This document shows positions 22,442 to 28,870 of a DNA stretch of 29,585 nt, piece after piece. The stretch spans positions 1-29,585 of the forward strand of contig NZ_JOEY01000082.1 of the NCBI RefSeq assembly GCF_000718165.1, written 5' to 3'. The position numbers and the translations under genes were made by a program. A model generated the notes under the pieces. It saw nothing but the letters and a program-made list of their open reading frames with translations. It had not been told where the DNA came from and did no database searches. The first letter of the stretch is position 1, and each line of letters begins with the position of its first letter. Origin of the DNA: Streptomyces fulvoviolaceus. GTDB lineage: Bacteria; Actinomycetota; Actinomycetes; Streptomycetales; Streptomycetaceae.

Positions 22442-23059
22442 TCAGGTGGTGCTTTCCTTCGCATGGCGTCGGCTCTGTGCCCGCGGCGCGTGGCCGCGGC
22501 CGGCGGGGGGCGGCGGCCGGTCCGGGGTGGCCGGCTGTTCGATGACCAGTGCCTCGAAGAGGCCCCGGGCTTCGACCATGGCCTCCCGCATCTCCTCGGT
22601 GCCGCTCTGGTCACGGGCGGCCGTGTGCATGTCGCGATAGCCCTGGACGAAGTGGCCGTGGTGGACGGAGAGGGCGGCCATCTGCTCCTCGAACTGCTCA
22701 CCGTCGGGGAAACCCCGGTCCCTCGCCAGGCCCGCCAGCAGTGCGTCCGCCTCGATGACGGCTTTCTGCGGTGTTTCGACGAACTGCTCCTGGGCGGCGG
22801 CCCATTGCGTCACATAGTGCGCGCGGACCTCTGGTGGCAGCGACTGTTCCTGGAGGGAGCCGTGCTGCTTCACGCGCTCGCCGAGTTCCCGCTCGGCCGC
22901 CCGGACGTCACCGTTGTGGAGGGCGACGGCACGGTCGTACTCGGGCCCGAAACGTCGCTTCAGCCCGCGTCCGCCGCTGCCCTGGACTCGGCCACGTCCG
23001 GTGTAGAGGAGGGTGGCCAGGCCGATGACGATCAGGACGATGACTACGACGGTGAACAT
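22442..23059 (-). CDS. Single-span membrane protein with helical cytosolic domain
   Basis: The 205-residue product starts MFTVVVIVLIVIGLATLLYT, one N-terminal membrane span, then a basic, glycine-rich stretch (GRGRVQGSGGRGLKRRFGPE). A long charged helical domain follows (YDRAVALHNGDVRAAERELG, then RAHYVTQWAAAQEQFVETPQ), with HHGHFVQGYRDMH and a Pro/Arg-rich tail. The RFGPEYDRAV segment is familiar from a conserved actinobacterial membrane protein of unknown function. ATG 23059 has GAGAAGG 5 nt upstream; the frame extends to 23158 but those residues precede a plausible membrane anchor. It follows csbD-like and hydrophobic genes on the same strand, after a hairpin at 23144. Function unknown. 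Confidence 0.75.
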   Translation of the reverse strand: MFTVVVIVLIVIGLATLLYTGRGRVQGSGGRGLKRRFGPEYDRAVALHNGDVRAAERELGERVKQHGSLQEQSLPPEVRAHYVTQWAAAQEQFVETPQKAVIEADALLAGLARDRGFPDGEQFEEQMAALSVHHGHFVQGYRDMHTAARDQSGTEEMREAMVEARGLFEALVIEQPATPDRPPPPAGRGHAPRAQSRRHAKESTT

Positions 23060-23143
23060 GACTGCCTTCTCTGGCTCACGGTTCGCGAGTCGGTCTGCTT
23101 CATTGCCGTCAATTCCGTTCGGTTCGTGGCGCGTTGGTGCCGG

Positions 23144-23178
23144 CCGGGTGGCATCCACACGACGTGGGTGCCACCCGG
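23144..23178 (-). terminator. 15-bp hairpin after the CsbD-like gene
   Basis: CCGGGTGGCATCCAC (23144–23158) pairs with GTGGGTGCCACCCGG (23164–23178), with one wobble-type position, around a 5-nt ACGAC loop. It lies 12 bp beyond the CsbD-like stop on the minus strand and ahead of the next gene. Confidence 0.8.
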
Positions 23179-23190
23179 GGCGTGGTGTGG

Positions 23191-23364
23191 TCAGTGCCTG
23201 AAGGCGCCCTTGACCTTGTCACCGGCCTGCTTCAGGTTCCCGGAGACCCGGTCGGTCCTGCCTTGCCGCTGCAGTCGCCTGTTGCGGGTGGTCCGGCCGA
23301 TGCGTTCGGTGATCAGGCCCTTGAATGCCTGCGTCTTGTACTTGATCGTCTGTCCGACGCTCAT
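23191..23364 (-). CDS. CsbD-like small stress protein
   Basis: The product is 57 residues, starting MSVGQTIKYKTQAFKGLITE, with AAAGGAGG 6 nt before ATG 23364. The tail TDRVSGNLKQAGDKVKGAF matches the CsbD-family repeat (KG…G…D…GN.KQAGGKVK…), small hydrophilic proteins induced by the SigB general stress response in Bacillus. The middle (GRTTRNRRLQRQGRTDRV) is more basic than usual. The function of the family is not known. It follows the 54-residue hydrophobic gene by 28 bp on the same strand, probably as one operon. A SigB-family sigma gene is present at 28000, and co-regulation is plausible but not shown. Confidence 0.85.
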   Translation of the reverse strand: MSVGQTIKYKTQAFKGLITERIGRTTRNRRLQRQGRTDRVSGNLKQAGDKVKGAFRH

Positions 23365-23392
23365 GGCCGGCCTCCTTTGTGTGCTGAGTGGA

Positions 23393-23557
23393 CTACCTGC
23401 GGCTGTACCGGCGCCTGCCACCGCCGCGCCCGCGCTTCGCGAAACCGACGATCCAGACGACCAGCAGGACGGCGGCGACCCACCAGAGGATCTGCATGGT
23501 GAAGCCGAACCCGAACACCAGCAGGATCAGCAGAAGGAGAAGAATCCAGAGCATCAT
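23393..23557 (-). CDS. 54-residue hydrophobic two-span protein
   Basis: ATG 23557 has GGAGG 7 nt upstream; a second ATG at 23554 is equally usable. The product runs MMLWILLLLLILLVFGFGFT, then MQILWWVAAVLLVVWIVGF, then a basic tail AKRGRGGGRRRYSRR. This is the layout of the small actinobacterial hydrophobic proteins resembling the lmo0937/DUF5670 type: two membrane helices and an Arg-rich end. LWWVAA and the FGxGF turn are shared with the protein at 24253–24531. It is the first gene of a probable operon with the CsbD-like gene. Function unknown; likely a membrane-stress peptide. Confidence 0.8.
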   Translation of the reverse strand: MMLWILLLLLILLVFGFGFTMQILWWVAAVLLVVWIVGFAKRGRGGGRRRYSRR

Positions 23558-23678
23558 GGCCGGGCCTCCACACGGTCACAGGGGCAGTTCCTGCGTTCCG
23601 CGGGGGCCGGGCGAAGCGGAAGGTGGAAGGCCTCGCCCGGAGATTTCCGGAGCGGTACAGCCCCACGCCTGCTTTCAG

Positions 23679-23873
23679 TCAACGCCCGCCAACCGCCTGT
23701 GTCAACGCGGTGTCTACTCCGGCGGGTTCCCGGAGCCGGGCAGGAGCCGTCGGTGGAAACGGAGCCTCGACCGGCTCGGCCGTCGGCAGGATGTGGTCCT
23801 CCCACCAGGACAGGCCCATCACGGTGGCGAGCAGGACGAAGGGGACCGAGGCCGGAACGATGAGCGCGTACAT
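23679..23873 (-). CDS. Small single-span membrane protein (SWWEDH type)
   Basis: This 64-residue product begins MYALIVPASVPFVLLATVMG, one membrane span, followed at once by LSWWEDHILPTAEPVEAPFP and a short Pro/Ala tail. I recall similar short Streptomyces proteins with the SWWEDH block immediately after the membrane helix, so it is likely real. AGGCGG lies about 6 nt before the ATG at 23873. It precedes the hydrophobic/CsbD-like pair on the same strand by about 120 bp, a gap containing an 8-bp hairpin (23607–23640). Function unknown. Confidence 0.65.
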   Translation of the reverse strand: MYALIVPASVPFVLLATVMGLSWWEDHILPTAEPVEAPFPPTAPARLREPAGVDTALTQAVGGR

Positions 23874-24252
23874 GTGTACCGCCTGCTGGGGGATACGTGC
23901 GACACGGCGGGCAGCGGAGCGTGGCCCGCATGGGGCGCATCGAGGCTGCGCAGGGATCGCGTAGCGACGGCGGGTGCGGGAGTGGCCCGTTGGTGAACGC
24001 GGCAGGTTCCGGCACCGATGCGCCAGGTGCGCCCTCGAAGGGACGCGAGAGGTGATCGACGCTGCCGGGGGCTCGGGCCGTACCGTGCACGCTATCCCTC
24101 GCCGTACTCCCTGGACAGACGTCGAGGGCCATCAGGTCCCGGCGGAAGACGCTGACGTGGGCCGCTGTCCGCAAGCTCTGGGGAGAGCTACGCTGTTCGT
24201 ACAGGCCCCGGCCCCCGGCAGTGATGCTTTGCTCCGCCTGGGGAGGCCCGCC
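23874..24252. other. Divergent intergenic region, no gene seen
   Basis: The 379-bp gap lies between two small membrane-protein genes pointing away from each other. It has some frames open but without protein-like composition. A -10-like TACGCT near 24193, with no clear -35, could serve the gene at 24253. A strong GGGGAGG ribosome site precedes GTG 24253. No repeat or operator was recognised. Confidence 0.5.
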
Positions 24253-24531
24253 GTGTTCGTTCTGCTTCTCATCCTGATCGTGGCCTTGTTCGGCCTCGGC
24301 TTCCTCGACCCCCTCTGGTGGGTGGCCGCGGCCGTGCTGGTCTTCGGCGCCACCCGCTACGGCCGCGATCGCGGGGGAGGCTGGATCCGCCGCGACGGTT
24401 CCGACCTCGGGGAGTACCGCGACTACGAGAACCGCCGGGATCGTCAGGACCGCTGGGACCGTCGCTACAGCCGTCAGCACCGGGCGCGCTGGAGGCGCGA
24501 GGACCGTCGGGACCACGAACGCCGCGGCTGA
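24253..24531 (+). CDS. Small membrane protein with basic WDRRY tail, paralogue of 5185–5493
   Basis: The 92-residue product starts at GTG 24253 with GGGGAGG 7 nt upstream. MFVLLLILIVALFGLGFLDP and LWWVAAAVLVFGATRYGRDR form two short membrane passes. The tail GEYRDYENRRDRQDRWDRRY is followed by more basic residues. The tail aligns with NYRAYRDRREKQAKWDRRYR in the protein at 5185–5493, and LWWVAA matches the hydrophobic peptide at 23393. The protein lacks the Gly/Ser linker of its paralogue. Function unknown. A PRC-barrel gene follows 83 bp downstream on the same strand. Confidence 0.8.
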   Translation: MFVLLLILIVALFGLGFLDPLWWVAAAVLVFGATRYGRDRGGGWIRRDGSDLGEYRDYENRRDRQDRWDRRYSRQHRARWRREDRRDHERRG

Positions 24532-24614
24532 CCGATGGACGGGCCCGGCATCCGGACGTCGGCTGCGGCCGTGGTCGTCGCCTGGGCGGATGAGCCGTCC
24601 GGAAGGAGAAGGTC

Positions 24615-24971
24615 ATGATTCACGCTGCCGATCTCCGGGAGTGGCGCGACCGCGACGTCGTCGACACCGACTCGCACAAGATCGGTGTGCTGGAGGCGGT
24701 CTACGTGGACACCACCACCGACGAGCCGGCCATGGCCACCGTACGGACCGGACTGCCCACCCGGCACCGGCTGGTCTTCGTCCCCCTGGACGACGTGATC
24801 GCCGGGCCGGGTTATCTCAAGGTCGGCTATGCCAAAGCGCTGGTGAAACAGGCCCCTTCGATCGGCACCGACGACGTGCTGCCCGCCGACCAGGAGGAAA
24901 CGATCTTCAGGCACTACGGCCTGCCCTACAAGCCCGGTGCGGCCGGCGAACGGCAACTGGCGCGCCGCTGA
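24615..24971 (+). CDS. PRC-barrel domain protein
   Basis: The 118-residue product starts MIHAADLREWRDRDVVDTDS with GGAAGGAGAAGG just before ATG 24615. Residues ~3–80 fit a PRC-barrel: DVVDTDSHKIGVLEAVYVDT, TRHRLVFVPLDDVIAGPGYL. The second half (PADQEETIFRHYGLPYKPG) is the short tail seen in Streptomyces PRC-barrel proteins. PRC-barrels occur in RimM and in photosynthetic reaction-centre H subunits; stand-alone actinobacterial forms have no established function and often accompany stress genes. It is upstream of the ANTAR gene by 40 bp on the same strand. Confidence 0.85.
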   Translation: MIHAADLREWRDRDVVDTDSHKIGVLEAVYVDTTTDEPAMATVRTGLPTRHRLVFVPLDDVIAGPGYLKVGYAKALVKQAPSIGTDDVLPADQEETIFRHYGLPYKPGAAGERQLARR

Positions 24972-25011
24972 CCACCTACGGACAGGATGACTGCCCTGTG
25001 AGGTACGCACC

Positions 25012-25398
25012 ATGCACCGACTGACCACGCACCAACTGACCACGCACCGTGAAGAGCGGCCGCTGTTGACGGCTGTGCCCTCGAGTGCGCCCTCGGCAGG
25101 CGATGCGGCTCTGCTGGCCGAGGTCGCCGAACTGCGCTCCAAGAACGAACAGTTGGGGCGGGCGCTGGCAACCCGTGCGGTGATCGACCAGGCGCGCGGC
25201 ATGGTGATGGTCCTGGCGCCGTGCTCCAGCGAGCGGGCGTGGGATCTGCTGGTGGGCGTGTCGCAGCACTGCAATGTCAAGCTCCGGGACGTGGCTGCGG
25301 CCCTGGTCGCCACGACGAAGGACGAGACGCTCCCGGAACCGATACAGCGGGAGTTCCGCCGGGAGCTGCGGCGCCTCCATACGGCGGACCGGGGGTGA
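25012..25398 (+). CDS. ANTAR-domain protein without sensor domain
   Basis: The 128-residue product has a short helical lead (DAALLAEVAELRSKNEQLGR, heptad-like leucines) followed by an ANTAR RNA-binding domain: ALATRAVIDQARGMVMVLAP, then CSSERAWDLLVGVSQHCNVK. ANTAR proteins bind paired hairpins in transcripts and prevent termination. No GAF, PAS or receiver domain is present, so the signal input must come from a partner or from dimerisation. The first codons contain a 15-bp duplication (LTTHQ LTTHR), and the start is uncertain: GAGG precedes ATG 25012 by 8 nt, and GTG 25075 is an alternative. It is convergent with the GAF–PP2C gene. Confidence 0.85.
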   Translation: MHRLTTHQLTTHREERPLLTAVPSSAPSAGDAALLAEVAELRSKNEQLGRALATRAVIDQARGMVMVLAPCSSERAWDLLVGVSQHCNVKLRDVAAALVATTKDETLPEPIQREFRRELRRLHTADRG

Positions 25399-25419
25399 CG
25401 GAATGCGCGTCCATCGGAC

Positions 25420-25454
25420 GGCACCGGGAGCTGTGAGCTCAACCCTCCGGTGCC
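25420..25454. terminator. Nested hairpin between convergent ANTAR and PP2C genes
   Basis: GGCACCGG (25420–25427) pairs with CCGGTGCC (25447–25454), and inside it GAGCT-GTG-AGCTC forms a second stem. It lies in the 108-bp gap between the two stop codons and probably ends transcription both ways. Confidence 0.7.
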
Positions 25455-25506
25455 TTCGTCCAGAACGGCCGTCGGACGCCCTGCTGTGTAGCCCGCCTCG
25501 TGGAAC

Positions 25507-26931
25507 CTAAACATCCACCGGAAAGGGCAGGCTCGTGTGCGCGGTGCCCGAGGCTCCGGAGGGCGCCGTCGCGGGTGTCGCAGAGGTCGCGCTGAGTGCG
25601 AGGAGCGCGACGTCGTCGGCCGGCCCTGCGGGGAAGGTGTCCAGCAGCGAGGTGAGGTCGCTGATGATCGCGGCGGCCCCGAGGGCCCGGTTGGTGGCGG
25701 CATGGTGGGTGAGGTGGGCGGCCAGGCCGCTCTCGCCGAACCGGGCGCCTCGGGAGGTACGGGCCTCGGTGAGTCCGTTGCTGTAGAGGAAGAGCGCCTC
25801 GCCGGGCAGGAGCCGAACGGCCCGGGAGACGAAGTCCGCCTGCGGCAGGGCGCCGACGAGCATCCCTCCGGCCAGGCTCACCGGCTCGGTCCGGGCGACC
25901 GCCCGCTCGGGGCCGTCACGGCGGGCGGGTCGCAGATGGTGGGCCGGGAGATGGCCGCCTCCGGCCAGAGTGAGGGCGAAACCGCCCGTGGGATCGGGGG
26001 AGAGGGTGCCGAAGACCAGGGTGCAGAAGCGGCTGCCGTCGGACGATGCCGACAGCAGAGCGGAGTTCAGCGTCCGCAGTACGGCACACGGGTCGCGCTC
26101 CAGCAGGGCGGTGGAGCGCAGGGTGTAGCGGATCAGCGAGGTGAGCGCGGCGGCCGGTGCGCCCCGGCCGCTGACGTCACCGAGAAAGAACGCCCACCGT
26201 CCGGCGCCGAGCGGGAAGACGTCGTAGAAGTCGCCGCCGACGTCGTGGACCGAGGCGGTGGTGTAGTGGCAGGCGGCCTCCAGGCCCGGCACCTCCGGCA
26301 GTGCCGGGGGCAGCAGGGTGCGCTGCAGGGTGGAGGCATACGCGGCGATCTCCGACCGGTCCCGCTCGGCGCGCTCCCGTGCCGCGTGCTCGACCTCCAC
26401 CAGTTCCCGTTCCACCCGGAGCATGCGCAGCGCGGACAGCCGTAACTCCAGTTCGTCCATCACGAGCGCGGCCAGGTCGGTCAGGGCGGTGGCCTGGTCC
26501 GGTGTGATCCGGCGTGGCTCGGTGTCCATGACGTCCACGGTGCCCAGGCGGTGGCCGTCGCCGGTGGTGATCGGGGCGGCGGCGTAGAAGCGCACCCGAG
26601 CCGGACCGGTCACCAGACAGTGGGTGCGGGCGACCGGGTCGTCGAGGGTGTCGGGGACGACCAGCGGGCCGCCGGTGAGGATCGCCGAGGTGCACAGCCC
26701 CGGGTCCCGGCCGATCTGGGTGACGCCCGTCAGACCGTACGCGGCCTTGAACCAGACCCGGTCGGTGTCCACGATCGTCACCGTGGCGGACGGAGCGTCG
26801 AAGAGGCGGGCTGCCAGTGCGGCGATCCGGTCGAACGCCCCGTCGGGCGGAGTGTCCAGGATGTCGTAACGACGCACTGCGGCGATCCGCCGCGTCTCCT
26901 GTTCCGGAGACAGCTCCACCCGCTCCTCCAC
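25507..26931 (-). CDS. GAF + PP2C (SpoIIE/RsbU-type) phosphatase
   Basis: This 474-residue protein has a GAF sensor (~15–165; YDILDTPPDGAFDRIAALAA, then VTIVDTDRVWFKAAYGL), a charged helical linker (~165–205), and a PP2C-type serine phosphatase domain (~207–447). Metal motifs are GGDFYDVFP (Asp234), GDVSGRGAP (Asp252) and PADDVALLAL (Asp439/440). The usual TDGxTEA motif reads YSNGLTEAR, with Asn385 where Asp normally binds metal; activity may be reduced. Such enzymes dephosphorylate STAS anti-anti-sigma factors to free SigB-type sigma factors. No STAS or anti-sigma gene is in the window. GTG 26931 has no strong ribosome site. The GNAT gene lies 36 bp upstream on the same strand, a likely operon. 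Confidence 0.88.
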   Translation of the reverse strand: MEERVELSPEQETRRIAAVRRYDILDTPPDGAFDRIAALAARLFDAPSATVTIVDTDRVWFKAAYGLTGVTQIGRDPGLCTSAILTGGPLVVPDTLDDPVARTHCLVTGPARVRFYAAAPITTGDGHRLGTVDVMDTEPRRITPDQATALTDLAALVMDELELRLSALRMLRVERELVEVEHAARERAERDRSEIAAYASTLQRTLLPPALPEVPGLEAACHYTTASVHDVGGDFYDVFPLGAGRWAFFLGDVSGRGAPAAALTSLIRYTLRSTALLERDPCAVLRTLNSALLSASSDGSRFCTLVFGTLSPDPTGGFALTLAGGGHLPAHHLRPARRDGPERAVARTEPVSLAGGMLVGALPQADFVSRAVRLLPGEALFLYSNGLTEARTSRGARFGESGLAAHLTHHAATNRALGAAAIISDLTSLLDTFPAGPADDVALLALSATSATPATAPSGASGTAHTSLPFPVDV

Positions 26932-26967
26932 GCCTCGGTACGTGCCGTGTCCGGTCGGTGCGGGCGG

Positions 26968-27618
26968 CTATTCGGGCCGTTGGGTCCGGTCGTTGTGGGC
27001 GAGGCCGTCGGGATGGTCCTCCGTGCGCTCACCAAGAGGAAGAACCAGTACGTGCAAGGCCGTTGGGCCGGGTGGGCGCTGGATCCGCCCCGCCTCCTGC
27101 CAGCCCCAGTCCCGGAAGGCGGCCCAGGCCGAACGGGCGGACCGATCCACCAAGGTGACACCGAGCGAGGACTGGTGGTCGGCGAGCAGACGCTCCTGGA
27201 GCCGGCGGGCGAGCCCGAGGGCGTGCTGGTGCGGATGGACGACGGTTTCGAGGACGGCGAAGACATGCCCGGACGCGGTCAGTTGCTCCAGGTTCTGCGG
27301 CAGCGGTCCGTCGAACCCCTGCCACCAGGAGCCGTCGCGCGGCACGGGGATCCCTGAGACACAGCCGGTCAAGCCCTCTGCCTCGGCGACCAGCATGTCG
27401 AATCCCGGCAGTTGTACGTCGTGCTCCAGCCGGCGCAGGAACTCCTGCCGGCCGCGGAACTCGTCGCCGGGCGGGGTGACGGACGACTCCACGTACAGAT
27501 CCGCCAGGTCCTCCCGCAGGCCCTCGGCCTGCCAGCGGTTCAGCCGGCGCAGCCGCACCGTGTCCAGGACGGGACGCTCTGAGCCTTCGGGTTCGTGTGG
27601 ATGCCGCGGGGTGCGCAT
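26968..27618 (-). CDS. GNAT-like N-acetyltransferase
   Basis: This 216-residue protein starts at ATG 27618 (MRTPRHPHEPEGSERPVLDT) with GAGG 6 nt upstream. The frame extends to 27771 through non-conserved DNA. The GNAT core is recognisable but degenerate: FAVLETVVHPHQHALGLARR in place of the usual RGxGxG/A loop, followed by LQERLLADHQSSLGVTLVD and AWAAFRDWGWQEAGR. The layout resembles stand-alone Streptomyces acetyltransferases of unknown substrate. It precedes the GAF–PP2C gene by 36 bp and is divergent from the sigma-factor gene across about 380 bp. Confidence 0.75.
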   Translation of the reverse strand: MRTPRHPHEPEGSERPVLDTVRLRRLNRWQAEGLREDLADLYVESSVTPPGDEFRGRQEFLRRLEHDVQLPGFDMLVAEAEGLTGCVSGIPVPRDGSWWQGFDGPLPQNLEQLTASGHVFAVLETVVHPHQHALGLARRLQERLLADHQSSLGVTLVDRSARSAWAAFRDWGWQEAGRIQRPPGPTALHVLVLPLGERTEDHPDGLAHNDRTQRPE

Positions 27619-27999
27619 GGGGCGCCTCGGTTCAGAAGACCGGGAGATGGAAAACCGGGAGAGGTACGGGAGTGCCATCGTGGCCGATGGGCGGTGCGGC
27701 GCCTGGGTCCGGGACGTCTGTACAGCAGCATAGCCCCGGACCGGCGCCGCCCCGGGGCCCGTTGGGGGCACGGGGCCGCTGGGACGCAGGCAGCTGAACG
27801 GTAGCGCCGTATCCCTCCGTGGGCAGCCGCGGTTGTGTCGCGGAAGCCTGTTTGAAACCGGGCTGTCCGGGAACTCGTCCGCGGTGCTTCAGACCGGAGG
27901 CACGCCCGTGGGAGCGATGTTCGCTGCTCCCTTGTGTGCTGCGCTCGGTCTGCCGACTCCCACGGTCAGTGACGCCACCGATCAGGGAGACACGTGCCC
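27619..27999. other. Divergent spacer upstream of the sigma-factor gene
   Basis: The 381-bp region holds no convincing gene. It contains the SigB-like promoter at 27850–27874 and, for the sigma gene, a GGGAGA ribosome site at 27985–27990. A short frame starting at 27918 (MFAAPLCAALGLPTPTVSDA) overlaps the sigma start out of frame and is probably not translated. Confidence 0.5.
27850..27874 (+). promoter_or_regulatory. SigB-type promoter candidate
   Basis: GTTT at 27850–27853, a 15-nt spacer, then GGGAAC at 27869–27874. The SigB-type consensus in Streptomyces is about GNNT-n14–16-GGGTAY; here one base of the -10 differs. It lies about 125 bp upstream of the sigma-factor start and could provide autoregulation. 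Confidence 0.5.
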
Positions 28000-28821
28000 A
28001 TGCCGGACGTACGCACGCAGGGCCCACGAAGCGCGCACCACTACGACGACGCGCCGGACACCGATGCCGCGTTCCGCCGTATCGCCGCTCTGCCGGACGG
28101 TCCGGAGAGGTCCGCGCTGCGCCAGGAGGTGGTGTGCGCCTGGATGCCGATGGCCGTACGGCTGGCCCGGCGCTTCCGCCATCGCGGTGAGACCTTCGAA
28201 GACCTCCAGCAGGTCGCCCAACTGGGCCTGGTCAAGGCGGTGTCCCGCTTCGACCCGAGCCTCGGCACCGCCTTCCCGAGCTTTGCCATACCGACGATCC
28301 TCGGCGAGGTGAAGCGGCACTTCCGTGACGACCTCTGGATCGTGCATGTGCCGCGGCGCGTACAGGAGTTGCGTGGCCAGGTCCGCTCCGCCGACCGTGA
28401 GCTGAGTACGTCGCTGGGCGGAGCCATACCCGCGGTCCACGAGATCGCCGCACACACCGGGCTGACCGAGGCGGAGGTACGGCTGGGCCAGGGGGCGCTG
28501 GAGAGCTTCACCGCCCAGTCCCTGGACGCCCTGCCCGGCCGCTTCGCGGGCGGCCACCCGCTGACCGACACCCTGGGTGGCATGGAGCCCGGCTTCGACC
28601 TGGTCGTCAACCGCGAGGCGCTACGACCCCTGCTGCGGGCCCTGCCCGAACGCGAACGCCAGATCCTGTACATGAGGTTCTTCTGCGAGATGACGCAGGC
28701 CCGCATCGGTCTGCAGCTCGGCGTCTCCCAGATGCACGTCTCCCGTCTGATCACCCGCACCTGTGCACGCCTGCGCCGCCAGGTGCTGGCCGAGGCCCGT
28801 GATCTGGGGAGGGCGTCATGA
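28000..28821 (+). CDS. RNA polymerase sigma factor, SigB/SigF/SigG subfamily
   Basis: The 273-residue product starts at ATG 28000, 9 nt after GGGAGA; an in-frame GTG at 27994 is only 3 nt from that site. Region 2 is clear: AVRLARRFRHRGETFEDLQQ, VAQLGLVKAVSRFDPSLGTA, FPSFAIPTILGEVKRHFRD. Region 3 follows (HVPRRVQELR…), and region 4 is ALPERERQILYMRFFCEMTQ, ARIGLQLGVSQMHVSRLITR. This is the SigF-like group that in Streptomyces includes SigB (osmotic and oxidative stress), SigF, SigG and others; I cannot name which. These are normally held by an RsbW-type anti-sigma factor, which is not in the window. The neighbours (GAF–PP2C, two ANTAR proteins, CsbD-like) fit a stress circuit. Confidence 0.93.
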   Translation: MPDVRTQGPRSAHHYDDAPDTDAAFRRIAALPDGPERSALRQEVVCAWMPMAVRLARRFRHRGETFEDLQQVAQLGLVKAVSRFDPSLGTAFPSFAIPTILGEVKRHFRDDLWIVHVPRRVQELRGQVRSADRELSTSLGGAIPAVHEIAAHTGLTEAEVRLGQGALESFTAQSLDALPGRFAGGHPLTDTLGGMEPGFDLVVNREALRPLLRALPERERQILYMRFFCEMTQARIGLQLGVSQMHVSRLITRTCARLRRQVLAEARDLGRAS

Positions 28822-28870
28822 CGACGTGCCGGGGCACGGGCGGTGATCGACCGGTGCGATCGGCCGGTGG

